DNA of 64,000 nucleotides from Fimenecus sp051881435 (GCA_051881435.1 JBJEPW010000004.1:1-64000), one strand, 5' to 3'. Counted from the first letter of the stretch, positions 41,801 through 51,244 are shown. The notes: a model not told the origin generated them from the sequence alone. A program made the numbers and translations.

Positions 41801-43999
41801 TTATTCGTGGTCACGGCGGCGGTTGTTAAAATGACGCTTTTTGTTATCTCTTTTGGGAGCTTCCTCAACATCATTTTCGGGAACAAGACCTTTAACCTCG
41901 ATAAGCGCATCACGGCGTGAAAGGTTAAGTCTGCCCTGATCGTCGATTTCAAGAACCTTTACAAGCACGCTGTCGCCAACATTGACAACATCCTCGACCT
42001 TATCAACACGCTTAACATCGAGGCGGCTGATGTGAACAAGTCCCTCTTTACCGGGGGCAATCTCAACAAATGCGCCGAAGCTCATAAGTCTTGTTACAAC
42101 ACCGTTATAAACAGCGCCGATTTCGGGGTCCTTTGCGATTGTTTCAACAATAAGCAAAGCTCTCTTTGCATTATCAATATCAATAGCGGAGATAAATACA
42201 TTTCCGTCCTCTTCAATATCAATCTTGCACTCGCACTCTGCCTGAATTTTCTGAATAACCTTGCCCTGTTTACCGATAACATCACCGATTTTTTCGGGGT
42301 CAATCTTTGTTGTGAGCATTTTGGGAGCATATTTTGAAAGTTCTGCTCTGGGCTCGGAAATAACGGGCAGCATAATCTCATCAAGAATATAATTTCTTGC
42401 CTTGTGAGTTTTTGCGAAAGCCTCTTTAATGATTTCGGGAGTAAGACCGTGAACCTTTAAGTCCATCTGAATAGCTGTGATACCGTTCTTTGTACCTGCT
42501 ACCTTAAAGTCCATATCGCCGTAGAAATCTTCAAGTCCCTGAATATCAACCATTGTCATAAAGTCGCCGTAAACGCCCTCATCGCCTGTGATAAGACCGC
42601 AGGAGATACCTGCAACGGGAGCTTTAATGGGAACGCCTGCCGCCATAAGAGCAAGTGTTGAGCCGCAAACGGAGCCCTGTGAGGTTGAGCCGTTTGAGGA
42701 GAGAACCTCGGATACTACACGGATAGCATAGGGGAACTCCTCAACTGAGGGAAGAACGGGGATAAGAGCCTTTTCAGCCAATGCACCGTGACCGATTTCA
42801 CGGCGTCCCGGTCCTCTTGAAGGCTTTGTTTCACCTACTGAATATGAGGGGAAATTGTAATGGTGGATATATCTCTTTTCGGTCTGCTCATCAAGACCGT
42901 CAAGCTGCTGTGCGTCGCTTACGGGACCGAGTGTTGCAACGGAGAGAACCTGTGTCTGACCTCTTGTAAACATACCTGAACCGTGAGCACGGGAAAGCAA
43001 GTCAATCTCGGCATTAAGAGGACGGATTTCATCAATTCCTCTGCCGTCAACACGCTTATGCTCATCTTTGAGCCATGCACGGACAACATGCTTCTGAACA
43101 AGATACATAATCTCGTCAAGCTTTGCTTCGCAACCCTCAAAACGCTCGTCAAACTTCTCGTGAACTGCCTCATAAATTGGAAGAAGAGCCTCGTCACGGA
43201 CAAGCTTATCGTCTGTATCAAGAGCCTTTTTAACATCTTCAATGCAGAAGGCCTCAATCTCTGCCATAATTTCGGGATCGGGGTCTGATGACTCATAAGA
43301 GAACTTTGGTTTGCCTACCTCGTCAACGATGCCTTGAATAAACTTAACAATCTTCTTGTTTTCCTCATGACCTGCCATAATGGCGTCAAACATTGTGTCA
43401 TCGTCAATCTCGTTACCGCCTGCCTCAATCATGGCAACAAGGTCGGCAGTTGATGCAACCGTCAAAACAAGGTCTGATTTTCCACGCTGTTCCAAATTGG
43501 GGTTAATAACAATCTGACCGTCAACAAGTCCTACATTTACGCCTGAAATAGGGCCGTCCCACGGAATATCGGAAATTGCGATTGCTGTTGAAACACCAAT
43601 CATAGCGGTGATTTCGGGTGAGCAATCGGGGTCAACTGACATTACCGTTGCAACAACGGAGCAGTCGTTTCTCAAATCCTTGGGGAAAAGGGGACGAATG
43701 GGGCGGTCGATGCAGCGGGAGGTGAGAATTGCCTTTTCGCTTGCTCTGCCCTCACGGCGCTGGAATGAGCCGGGGATACGGCCTACTGAATACATCTTTT
43801 CTTCATAATCAACTGAAAGGGGGAAGAAATCAACGCCCTCTCTCGGTTTTGCGGAAGCAGTTACGGTGCAGAGAACCTCTGTTTCACCGTAGCGTGCCAT
43901 AACGGCGGCGTTTGCAAGGCCTGCCATTTTGCCTGTTTCAAGTGTCAGCTTTCTGCCGGCAAGTTCGGTTTCCCAAACTTTGAAATTCTTGAAAAACAT
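41801..43999 (-). CDS. pnp: Polyribonucleotide nucleotidyltransferase (PNPase)
   Basis: A 732-residue 3'-5' phosphorolytic exoribonuclease. Two RNase PH-like halves (about 10-230 and 310-545) are joined by a helical domain, then a KH domain with I-G-K-Q-G-K near 570 and an S1 domain with G-A-F-V-E-I and G-L-V-H-I-S near 640-660. An F-R-R-R-E-G-R-A-like signature appears near 78-88. The tail is Arg/His-rich. AGAGG precedes the ATG. It follows rpsO in the usual order, with a terminator hairpin between them. Confidence 0.96.
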   Translation of the reverse strand: MFFKNFKVWETELAGRKLTLETGKMAGLANAAVMARYGETEVLCTVTASAKPREGVDFFPLSVDYEEKMYSVGRIPGSFQRREGRASEKAILTSRCIDRPIRPLFPKDLRNDCSVVATVMSVDPDCSPEITAMIGVSTAIAISDIPWDGPISGVNVGLVDGQIVINPNLEQRGKSDLVLTVASTADLVAMIEAGGNEIDDDTMFDAIMAGHEENKKIVKFIQGIVDEVGKPKFSYESSDPDPEIMAEIEAFCIEDVKKALDTDDKLVRDEALLPIYEAVHEKFDERFEGCEAKLDEIMYLVQKHVVRAWLKDEHKRVDGRGIDEIRPLNAEIDLLSRAHGSGMFTRGQTQVLSVATLGPVSDAQQLDGLDEQTEKRYIHHYNFPSYSVGETKPSRGPGRREIGHGALAEKALIPVLPSVEEFPYAIRVVSEVLSSNGSTSQGSVCGSTLALMAAGVPIKAPVAGISCGLITGDEGVYGDFMTMVDIQGLEDFYGDMDFKVAGTKNGITAIQMDLKVHGLTPEIIKEAFAKTHKARNYILDEIMLPVISEPRAELSKYAPKMLTTKIDPEKIGDVIGKQGKVIQKIQAECECKIDIEEDGNVFISAIDIDNAKRALLIVETIAKDPEIGAVYNGVVTRLMSFGAFVEIAPGKEGLVHISRLDVKRVDKVEDVVNVGDSVLVKVLEIDDQGRLNLSRRDALIEVKGLVPENDVEEAPKRDNKKRHFNNRRRDHE

Positions 44000-44151
44000 A
44001 GTTTTTACCTCTTTTCTTTTTCTTTATTTTACAAGGCAAAAACCGTTTTTTAGCAATAAACGCAACATTCAAGCCGCCACTGCTTAAACGCTCTGTTTAC
44101 CGCTAAAATCAAAGATTTTTGCCCCGTTTTACCGTGCTTTAAAAGCAATTC

Positions 44152-44184
44152 AAGGCAGACGGAGTAAAAAACTCTGTCTGCCTT
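44152..44184 (-). terminator. Terminator between rpsO and pnp
   Basis: AAGGCAGACGGAG (44152-44164) and CTCTGTCTGCCTT (44172-44184) form a 13-bp stem with one mismatch just after rpsO. It probably attenuates rather than abolishes read-through into pnp. Confidence 0.7.
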
Positions 44185-44194
44185 AATTGTAGAA

Positions 44195-44458
44195 TTACTT
44201 ACGAAGTCCGAGTCTTGCAACGATTGAACGGTATCTTTCGATATCCTTATCAGCAAGGTATGCAAGAAGGTTTCTTCTGTGACCTACCATTTTAAGAAGT
44301 CCTCTTCTTGAATGATGGTCTTTCTTGTTTGTTTTGAGATGCTCAGTCAAATCGTTAATTCTCTTTGTGAGAACTGCAATCTGAACCTCAGGTGAGCCTG
44401 TGTCGCCCTCGTGAGTAGCATACTCAGCCATTATGGCCTGCTTTTCTTCTTTTGTCAT
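44195..44458 (-). CDS. rpsO: 30S ribosomal protein S15
   Basis: An 87-residue primary 16S rRNA-binding protein. The diagnostic D-T-G-S-P-E-V-Q near 19-26, H-H-S-R-R-G-L near 47-53 and the D-I-E-R-Y near 73-77 are intact. GAGGTG lies before the ATG. A structured leader of about 100 nt precedes it, and pnp follows. Confidence 0.97.
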   Translation of the reverse strand: MTKEEKQAIMAEYATHEGDTGSPEVQIAVLTKRINDLTEHLKTNKKDHHSRRGLLKMVGHRRNLLAYLADKDIERYRSIVARLGLRK

Positions 44459-44557
44459 TGTTTTTCACCTCATTAAAATTATTTCTCAAATGCCCCAGAT
44501 GAAAGACAGGTGAACACCCTTTGGGTTTTCTCAATCACCCGAGCGCACAGAGATAGC
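44459..44557 (-). promoter_or_regulatory. rpsO leader, probable autoregulatory structure
   Basis: An about 99-nt leader between the predicted start and the ATG, with GGGTGATTGAGAAAACCC and GGGTGTTCACC elements able to fold over the ribosome site region. S15 leaders commonly bind S15 itself. The class of this leader is not assigned. Confidence 0.5.
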
Positions 44558-44563
44558 CTTGAT

Positions 44564-44592
44564 ATTGTAACACAAGTTGTTTTATTTTGCAA
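44564..44592 (-). promoter_or_regulatory. rpsO promoter
   Basis: On the minus strand TTGCAA (44592-44587), 17-bp spacer, TACAAT (44569-44564). Confidence 0.8.
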
Positions 44593-44651
44593 GTATTTTT
44601 TATAATTATGCATTTCATTTTTTTGAGCCGCAAAAAGCAGGCTTTTTTATT

Positions 44652-45521
44652 TCAGAAACGGCGGCGCTCATGCCGTCTCTTTTCTCTTAAAACTTTATCG
44701 GCGGCTTTATTCAGCTTTTTTGTAACCACCTCACATGTAACATACCAATGAGCGTTTCTGTTTTCCTCGTTAAAAATTTGAATCTCATTTCTAAAAGACG
44801 GTTTTAAATTGCCCTGTTCAAAAAACTTTGTGAGCACCTGTCTGCCGTATGAATATCCGTCTTCTATCATTTTTTCGATATATTCATGTTTAAATATAAA
44901 TACGTTTTTCATAAACATATCGCTTTGCTGATTTATCTTTATTGTTTTGTTGTCAATCTCGTCATTTTCAAAACTGTAATTATAATCATCAAAATATATA
45001 CATATAATACAGTCAAATTCCTTATCCACAAACGGGGATATTGGAATATTATCCACAAGCGCACCGTCAACATAGCCCTGATTCATAATTTGAACCGGCT
45101 TATTAAACGGCGGAAGTGCAACGCTTGCTCTCATATATTTTTTCTGAATATCGCTGAATAATTCAGCTATATTTATATGCTTAATTTCCATCAAAGTTGT
45201 ATTTAGTAAAGTAACATAAAAGTCCGCAGTAATCTCACGGCTTTTTTCAGAGATTTTTTTTATACAATTATCAAGATACGGACTCTTTATAAAATCTCTT
45301 ATAAAAGATGTTGTGCTTTTATAATCAACTCTTCTCCACATATCCTCCGCTTCATCAAGCTTTCCGTTTATATAAGCATATGAATTTAAAACTCCAATGG
45401 AGGAAGCGCTGACTGCCGCTATATTTCCGCGGTCAACCAACTCCTCCATAGCTTTTAAAACACCTAATTGATATGCGCCTTTTGCCAATCCGCCGGATAC
45501 AACCAATCCTATTCTCTGCAT
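44652..45521 (-). CDS. Patatin-like phospholipase family protein (second copy)
   Basis: A 289-residue protein starting M-Q-R-I-G-L-V-V-S-G-G-L-A-K-G-A-Y, the oxyanion loop. The expected nucleophile motif reads A-S-S-I-G near 36-40, close to G-x-S-x-G but with Ala first, and V-D-G-A near 144-147 provides the Asp of the dyad. ATG 45521 has GAGG six bases upstream and is preferred over the ATG at 45542. The superinfection-immunity-like gene lies about 50 nt upstream on the same strand. Cytoplasmic; substrate unknown; the second half is divergent from the patatin at 34598. Confidence 0.8.
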   Translation of the reverse strand: MQRIGLVVSGGLAKGAYQLGVLKAMEELVDRGNIAAVSASSIGVLNSYAYINGKLDEAEDMWRRVDYKSTTSFIRDFIKSPYLDNCIKKISEKSREITADFYVTLLNTTLMEIKHINIAELFSDIQKKYMRASVALPPFNKPVQIMNQGYVDGALVDNIPISPFVDKEFDCIICIYFDDYNYSFENDEIDNKTIKINQQSDMFMKNVFIFKHEYIEKMIEDGYSYGRQVLTKFFEQGNLKPSFRNEIQIFNEENRNAHWYVTCEVVTKKLNKAADKVLREKRRHERRRF

Positions 45522-45568
45522 AATCCACCTCAACCGAAGCAAAAATGAAGAGGATAGCGCCGCAAAAT

Positions 45569-45820
45569 TTATTGCATAGGCGGTTGAGTCGGCGGATTGT
45601 AATTGTTGACAACCTGAACCGGTTGTGCTTCCTTTTTAAACGCCCATACAAGCGCAACAATCCAGCCGATAAACGACCAACCCAGGAATATGTTAAGTAT
45701 AAGAATGGCGGTTTTATTAGGCTGATGTCTTACAAATCCTAAAATAGAGGGTAAAAAATAAAATAAAAATCCAATAATCCCAATAAACAAAAATAATAGA
45801 ATTGTACCAAAATCGTCCAT
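45569..45820 (-). CDS. Superinfection immunity-like small membrane protein
   Basis: An 83-residue protein with two hydrophobic segments (about 6-28 and 40-60) separated by R-H-Q-P-N-K-T, and a Pro/Gln-rich tail. The L-N-x-F-L-G-W-S-x-I-G-W-I-V-A-L-V-W-A signature matches PF14373, named after phage T4 Imm, though most chromosomal members have no proven immunity role. AAAGGAGGTG precedes ATG 45820, preferred over 45841. An XRE regulator is divergently transcribed. Confidence 0.8.
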   Translation of the reverse strand: MDDFGTILLFLFIGIIGFLFYFLPSILGFVRHQPNKTAILILNIFLGWSFIGWIVALVWAFKKEAQPVQVVNNYNPPTQPPMQ

Positions 45821-45918
45821 GTTTTCACCTCCTTTTGACAAATATATGTAATAATCGACGCTATCCTCGTGTGTATTATAGCATCAACTTAAACCAAAAG
45901 CAATATTAAATTAGCTAA

Positions 45919-45954
45919 TAGTTTATTAAAATATTTGCTTTTAGTTATAAACTA
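45919..45954 (+). promoter_or_regulatory. Candidate operator between divergent genes
   Basis: TAGTTTAT (45919-45926) and ATAAACTA (45947-45954) are an 8-bp inverted pair in the AT-rich gap between the superinfection-immunity-like gene and the XRE regulator. Confidence 0.35.
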
Positions 45955-45983
45955 TATATATAACCTTTACTGGGGCTGATAAA

Positions 45984-46340
45984 ATGGATTACATTTGCAT
46001 TGGGCAAAATATAAGAACGGAGCGCAAAAAGTGCGGCATTACACAGGAATATCTTGCAGAACTGTGCAATATTACACCTGTGTTTGTAAGTCAGATAGAA
46101 AACGGCATGAGAAAACCAAGCCTTGAAACAATGTATAGTATTTCAAAGTCTTTGGGTGTTTCTGTTGATGACCTTTTACGGCAATATCCGGCTCCTGAAA
46201 TACAGGTGGACAGATTTATTTCTCTTTTAAGTGAACGCAGTCCGCAAGAATTGGAATATGCTTACAGACTTTTATGCTGTGCACTTGAAAATCTTGACAA
46301 CGGAAAGATAGAGATTAAAAAAAATCACCCCGAAGGGTGA
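45984..46340 (+). CDS. XRE-family HTH regulator with C-terminal extension
   Basis: A 118-residue protein. The HTH domain spans about 8-62: C-G-I-T-Q-E-Y-L-A-E-L-C-N-I-T-P as recognition region, then S-Q-I-E-N-G, with S-L-E-T-M-Y-S-I-S-K-S-L-G-V-S downstream. A C-terminal stretch (about 72-110) is likely a dimerisation or sensing segment. The ribosome site is weak (GGGGCTG). Divergent from the superinfection-immunity gene with a palindrome between. Confidence 0.85.
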   Translation: MDYICIGQNIRTERKKCGITQEYLAELCNITPVFVSQIENGMRKPSLETMYSISKSLGVSVDDLLRQYPAPEIQVDRFISLLSERSPQELEYAYRLLCCALENLDNGKIEIKKNHPEG

Positions 46341-46350
46341 TTTTTTTTAT
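46319..46350. terminator. Bidirectional terminator
   Basis: AAATCACCC-CGAA-GGGTGATTT with T and A runs on both sides, overlapping the XRE stop codon. It serves the XRE gene and the PBP2 gene on the other strand. Confidence 0.85.
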
Positions 46351-46355
46351 TTATT

Positions 46356-48455
46356 TTATCTCAGCACCGTATTGCTCTGCTGGGAGCCTGTTACAACAGA
46401 ATTGCGATTGAAATACGCCTCGTAAACATCACGGACATATGTGGGAAGTCCTGCGCTGGATACGTTTTCGATTGCCGCAACAACGGCAATCTGAGGATTA
46501 TCGGCAGGAGCATATGAAATAACAAAACCGTTTGTGTAGCTTACAAGCTGACCGTTAACACGCTTTGTCGCCTGCGCTGTACCTGTTTTTGCGGCTACGG
46601 AATAATCAAGCCCGCGAATTGAAGCGTATGTGTTTGCCATAGCCACCATACCGCGTCTTACCGCCGCATATGCTTCGTCGGACGCCTCGACCTCGCCTAA
46701 CAAAACAGGCTCTGCCTCATAAATTGTTTGGGAATAATCCGCTGATTTTATGCTTTTTACAAAATGAGCCTTATATCTCTTGCCGTTGTTTGCAAGGGCT
46801 GAAACATAGGACGCAAGCTGAATGGGCGTGAACAGGTTATCGGACTGACCGATAGCCGCCTGAATAGTATCGCCGGGATACCAGGTTCCCCCTGCGTTGA
46901 TACGGTTTTCCGCACTTGCCACAACGCCTGTTGCCTCTGTAAGCTCTACGCCTGTTTTCTGTCCCAGACCGAAAGCCGAAAGATAACTGCTTATTCTGTT
47001 AATGCCCAACTGACTGCCCACAGTATAATAGAATATATTGCAGGAGTGCTTTATTGCTTCCTCAACGGTTATCTCCTTGCCGCCGTGGCCGCCGAGACCT
47101 ACGCATTTCCACTGAGGAAAGGGAGTATAGTTGATTGTGCATTTAATTCTTGTCTGGGGAGTGATTATACCCTCATTCAGCGCCGCAATGCTCATTGCAG
47201 GCTTCACTGTTGAACCGGGAGCATAAGTGCTTCGCAGAGCTCTGTTCCAAAGGGGCGCGGAGGGGTCGGTATTAAGCGCCGCCTGATTTTCCTTATAATA
47301 GGACAAGTCAAAGGTAGGGTATGTGGCGCAGGCCAGCACGGCGCCTGTGTTTACATCCATAACAACTATACTGCCTGCCGCCGCAATATTACTAAGGTCA
47401 CGGGTATCGTTAATTCGTGCGGCAAGAATATCCTGCACCTTTTTCTGAAAATCCGCCTCGATTGTAAGAATAACATTATTGCCGTTGACGGGCTCTTTCG
47501 TTATTGAGGTGGTTTTTGTGCCGTCGCTGTTTGTAACGGTGGTCTGTTTACCCTTTGTGCCTCTTAATTCTTCTTCCATTGCGCTTTCAATGCCGAATTT
47601 ACCTATTTTATCGGTCATTCCGTATGCACGCAGACGAAGCTCTTCTTTCTGTTCATCGGTAAGAGATGCATCGTTAATCTGTTCTTTATACTGCTCTGTT
47701 ACCGCCTTGTATTCATCGGCGTCGATATAGTCATAATAACCTATTATATGAGGGGCTATTGTTCCGTCATAATATTCACGGCGGACATCAGAGCGGATTT
47801 CGATACCCTCATAAAAACGGCTTTGCTCCTTTAAAATGAGCACCACATTGTCAGGCACATTTTCCGCTAATGTAAAGGGGTTTGCCGTTGAAAAATCGGC
47901 TCTTCTCATTCTGAAAAGTATTCCGCCCACTTTCAGCGCCTCATCCGCGGTCATATCCCCCAGTGAATAATATTCGCAAAGAGCGTCAAAACAGTTTTGC
48001 GCCGTTGCATATGAATTAAGATTAAGATAATCCGCCTTGAAAAGATAAGCCTTATCGCTTTCACTTTTTTCGGCAAACACCAATTCTCCGCCCGAAAGCT
48101 CAATGGGCAGAGCGTGTGAATACTCCACCTGATTTTCGTCAAACAGTTTTATAAGAGAAAGGAGTATTTCGTTTCTCTTTTCCTGCTGTGCGGAACGGGG
48201 AAAGTACGAAGCGTCAATATAAACGGTATTGGACTGCACATTATATACAAGTGGCATTCCGTTACTGTCCAGAATTTCGCCTCTTACGGCATTAACCGTG
48301 TTTGAAACAGACGAAAGAGAGAGCTTTTTTGAGGCGTATTCGTCACGCAGCACTACTTGAATACGGAAAAGGTCACCGATAAAAACAGAAATGACAAAAA
48401 CCACCGCCGCAATAAATGCGGCAGTTCTGATTTTAAAGCTGTAATTGCTTTTCAT
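46356..48455 (-). CDS. mrdA: Penicillin-binding protein 2 (elongation transpeptidase)
   Basis: A 699-residue class B PBP that cross-links peptidoglycan during side-wall growth. One N-terminal membrane segment (about 10-30), then a pedestal with R-G-E-I-L-D-S-N-G near 60-68, and a transpeptidase domain carrying S-T-V-K, then S-C-N, then K-T-G-T-A. AAGGAG precedes the ATG. It is the last gene of mreB-mreC-mreD-PBP2, so it belongs to the rod (elongasome) system. Confidence 0.93.
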   Translation of the reverse strand: MKSNYSFKIRTAAFIAAVVFVISVFIGDLFRIQVVLRDEYASKKLSLSSVSNTVNAVRGEILDSNGMPLVYNVQSNTVYIDASYFPRSAQQEKRNEILLSLIKLFDENQVEYSHALPIELSGGELVFAEKSESDKAYLFKADYLNLNSYATAQNCFDALCEYYSLGDMTADEALKVGGILFRMRRADFSTANPFTLAENVPDNVVLILKEQSRFYEGIEIRSDVRREYYDGTIAPHIIGYYDYIDADEYKAVTEQYKEQINDASLTDEQKEELRLRAYGMTDKIGKFGIESAMEEELRGTKGKQTTVTNSDGTKTTSITKEPVNGNNVILTIEADFQKKVQDILAARINDTRDLSNIAAAGSIVVMDVNTGAVLACATYPTFDLSYYKENQAALNTDPSAPLWNRALRSTYAPGSTVKPAMSIAALNEGIITPQTRIKCTINYTPFPQWKCVGLGGHGGKEITVEEAIKHSCNIFYYTVGSQLGINRISSYLSAFGLGQKTGVELTEATGVVASAENRINAGGTWYPGDTIQAAIGQSDNLFTPIQLASYVSALANNGKRYKAHFVKSIKSADYSQTIYEAEPVLLGEVEASDEAYAAVRRGMVAMANTYASIRGLDYSVAAKTGTAQATKRVNGQLVSYTNGFVISYAPADNPQIAVVAAIENVSSAGLPTYVRDVYEAYFNRNSVVTGSQQSNTVLR

Positions 48456-48504
48456 CTCTGTTTCTCCTTTTAAGGGTAACGGTAATTATCGCCGTTGCCA
48501 TAAA

Positions 48505-49023
48505 TCAATATTTATCCGAAAATCTCCTGTTTACCGCCCTTATAAGAACATACCACAGGGGCGTGAGTACAAGAGAATATGCCGCCATGGGCAGATAATA
48601 GCGCAAGAGCATTGCAGAAGCGCCGTGAATACCTCTTGCCGTAACAAAAAACAGCGCGTAGGTAGTGAAATAAAAAAGTGTTATGCCCACATTCATAATA
48701 ATATATGTTATTATGTTGTTTCGCAAAAAAACGCGCATAAGCACGCCGCATACAGCGCACATAATCATAAGGAAAAGAGCGTTGTAGCCATCGGCGGTTA
48801 CCGTAACCGTATCCCATAAAGCGCCCGCTGCGAGCCCTGCCGCCGCGCCTATAAGCTCGCCCTCAAACACAGCAATGCACACCGCGGCAGAAATGAGCAG
48901 CTCCGGACGAACTGACGCAATTTCAGGAAAAATCTGCAGTGTGTTTTGAAAAATATGTGCGGCAAAAAGTATTAAAGCATATACAAGATACCGCTTGGCT
49001 TTTGTTTTTGTTTGAACGGTCAT
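48505..49023 (-). CDS. mreD: Rod shape-determining protein MreD
   Basis: A 172-residue polytopic protein with about five or six membrane segments. Sequence is weakly conserved in this family; identity rests on size, topology and its place between mreC and the PBP2 gene. The nearest Shine-Dalgarno (GAGGAA) is within the mreC end, 14 nt upstream, so initiation may depend on coupling to mreC. Confidence 0.85.
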   Translation of the reverse strand: MTVQTKTKAKRYLVYALILFAAHIFQNTLQIFPEIASVRPELLISAAVCIAVFEGELIGAAAGLAAGALWDTVTVTADGYNALFLMIMCAVCGVLMRVFLRNNIITYIIMNVGITLFYFTTYALFFVTARGIHGASAMLLRYYLPMAAYSLVLTPLWYVLIRAVNRRFSDKY

Positions 49024-49031
49024 AGAAAATA

Positions 49032-49865
49032 TTATTCCTCAAAAGCAGTAATAACAAAGCAATCGTGAATATCCTTTGAATCCACCGCAAGATTGAGCGT
49101 TGCATAGGAGGTTAAATCCGTACTGCTCTGCTCAACGGCTGAAACCGTGCCTATAATCAAATCCTTTGGGAAAATTCCGCCTGTACCCGAGGTGCATACA
49201 ATTCCGCCCTTTGATACGCCCGTGGCTTTATCAAGCCCCGAAAGGCGGCAGCCGCCGTTTACGGCAGTATCGTAAGACGAGGAAACATAACCCAACTCCC
49301 CTGTTCTTATTTCGTAAGCCGCCACATTAACCGAGGGGTCCGAAATTGAGCGCACAACGGAGGAAGTGGGATTGACCTCTGTGACAACACCCACAAGATA
49401 CTCGCTGTAAATTACGGCATCGTTTACCTTTATACCGTCAAGTGAGCCCTTATTTATTGTGAACGAACCGAACATATCCGCCGAATCTCTGCCGATAACG
49501 GTGGAATAAACCCATGTGAAATCGGGATTTTTTTCACGCACATCGAGGAACTCCTTATATGAACTCAACTGTTTCTTTGTTTTTTCGTAATCGACGAGCT
49601 GTTTCTGATAATCCGCTACCTGCTGTTCAAGCTCGGATATTCTTTCCTGATATGATTTTGACGAGATAAATCCGCCTGTTACGCCGTCAAATTTGGAAGC
49701 AATAAACGATGTTGCCTCTTGCAGGGGCGAGGTTAAAAAGCTTAAAGCATTTGTCAGGGGAGAAGTGGCTTTATTTGTAACGGTTGCCAACACCGTTGCA
49801 CACAACAGCAAAACGGCAACTGCCAGAAGCACCCTGAAGGTTGTACTTTTAAAAAATCTGTTCAT
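49032..49865 (-). CDS. mreC: Rod shape-determining protein MreC
   Basis: A 277-residue protein with a single N-terminal membrane segment (about 9-30), a coiled coil at about 65-105, and a C-terminal beta domain containing V-I-G-R-D and N-K-G-S-x-D-G-I near 140-158 and G-I-V-C-T-S-G-T-G-G-I-F-P-K-D near 222-236. It links MreB to periplasmic-side synthases. AAGGGCGG precedes the ATG. Confidence 0.93.
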   Translation of the reverse strand: MNRFFKSTTFRVLLAVAVLLLCATVLATVTNKATSPLTNALSFLTSPLQEATSFIASKFDGVTGGFISSKSYQERISELEQQVADYQKQLVDYEKTKKQLSSYKEFLDVREKNPDFTWVYSTVIGRDSADMFGSFTINKGSLDGIKVNDAVIYSEYLVGVVTEVNPTSSVVRSISDPSVNVAAYEIRTGELGYVSSSYDTAVNGGCRLSGLDKATGVSKGGIVCTSGTGGIFPKDLIIGTVSAVEQSSTDLTSYATLNLAVDSKDIHDCFVITAFEE

Positions 49866-49876
49866 TATACCGCCCT

Positions 49877-50866
49877 TTACATATTTCCTTTTTCAAGGCA
49901 ATAGCCCATTCCGTTTGCAACGCAGTCCATAGGCTCCGCCGCAACATGAACGGGAATTTTCATCTCTTTTGAAATAAGCTTGTCCAGCTCCCGAAGCAAT
50001 GCCCCGCCGCCTGTAAGCATTATTCCGTTATCCACAATATCCGCCAGAAGCTCCGGGGGAGTTTTTTCAAGGGTTGAGCGTATTGTTTCGAGAATTTGCG
50101 CCAAAGGCTCCGAAAGAGCCTCCCGCACATCCTCCGATGAAATTTCTATGTTTTTGGGAAGACCGTCAACAAGGTTGCGCCCTCTTATATCCATAGCGCC
50201 CTCGCCGTCATATTCCATTGCGGAGCCGATTTTGATTTTTACATCCTCCGCTGTTCTTTCACCTATAAGCATATTGTGCTTTTTGCGTATGTACTCGATG
50301 ATTGCTTCGTCAAAATTATCCCCTGCAACACGCACGGATTTTGATGTTACAATGTCACGGTATGAAATAACGGCAACCTCGGTAGTACCGCCGCCGATAT
50401 TTATTATCATACTGCCCACAGCCTCGGTTATGGGAAGTCCTGCGCCCATTGCCGCCGCCAAAGGCTCCTGAATAAGGGAAGCGTATTTCGCACCTGCGTT
50501 TCTCGCCGCGTCATGAACGGCTTTTCTTTCAACCTCGGTTATACCCGACGGCACGCATATAAGCACCCTGGCGCGGCTGAAAGGCGAACGCTTTATTGCT
50601 TTTTTAATAAACTCCTTTAACATTTCGGAGGTGATTTCAAAGTCGGCGATAACGCCGTCTTTAAGCGGTCTCACCGCAGTTATTGAACCGGGTGTTCTGC
50701 CGATCATTTCCTTTGCCTCGTTACCGACGGCAACAACCTCGGGCGTTCCTGTTTTTTCATTTACCGCCACAACAGAGGGTTCGCGCAGTACAATCCCCTT
50801 ACCTTTAAGATAAACCACCGTATTGGCAGTTCCCAAATCTATTCCTATATCCTGCGAAAAAAGCAT
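49877..50866 (-). CDS. mreB: Actin-like cell shape protein MreB
   Basis: A 329-residue actin homologue polymerising under the membrane to direct lateral wall synthesis. D-L-G-T-A-N-T near 10-16, I-N-I-G-G-G-T-T-E near 155-163 and L-T-G-G-G-A-L near 285-291 form the nucleotide site. ATG 50866 is chosen because GGAG sits eight bases upstream; the in-frame ATG/GTG at 50884 lacks spacing. First gene of the mre operon. Confidence 0.95.
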   Translation of the reverse strand: MLFSQDIGIDLGTANTVVYLKGKGIVLREPSVVAVNEKTGTPEVVAVGNEAKEMIGRTPGSITAVRPLKDGVIADFEITSEMLKEFIKKAIKRSPFSRARVLICVPSGITEVERKAVHDAARNAGAKYASLIQEPLAAAMGAGLPITEAVGSMIINIGGGTTEVAVISYRDIVTSKSVRVAGDNFDEAIIEYIRKKHNMLIGERTAEDVKIKIGSAMEYDGEGAMDIRGRNLVDGLPKNIEISSEDVREALSEPLAQILETIRSTLEKTPPELLADIVDNGIMLTGGGALLRELDKLISKEMKIPVHVAAEPMDCVANGMGYCLEKGNM

Positions 50867-50922
50867 TTTAACATCTCCTGTCACAATTTATACGGCAAAA
50901 AATCACACAAATAATCTATTTT

Positions 50923-50971
50923 ATTATAACAAAAATGCGGATATTATACAATACCCGCAACAAAAAATTAA
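50923..50971 (-). promoter_or_regulatory. Tandem promoters of the mre operon
   Basis: Proximal: TTGTAT (50951-50946), 17 bp, TATAAT (50928-50923). Distal: TTAATT (50971-50966), 17 bp, TATAAT (50948-50943). The distal -10 overlaps the proximal -35. Confidence 0.6.
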
Positions 50972-51028
50972 CCTTATTATTAAAGATTTTTAATATCCTT
51001 TGAAAAAACACCCGCATATTCAAAAATA

Positions 51029-51058
51029 AAAACGCCCGCCCTATTGGGCAGACGCTTT
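51029..51058 (-). terminator. 5S rRNA terminator
   Basis: On the minus strand AGCGTCTGCCC pairs with GGGCGGGCGTT around AATA, with TTTTTATTTTT after it. Confidence 0.8.
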
Positions 51059-51065
51059 TGGCTTG

Positions 51066-51183
<118 letters not shown>

Positions 51184-51215
51184 CACGAAATACCGTTTCC
51201 GTGAGTGCAAGAGGT

Positions 51216-51244
51216 ATTTTATCACCAATTGTTTAAAAATGCAA
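51216..51244 (-). promoter_or_regulatory. 5S rRNA promoter
   Basis: On the minus strand TTGCAT (51244-51239), 17-bp spacer, TAAAAT (51221-51216). Start about 25 nt before the mature 5' end. Confidence 0.75.
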
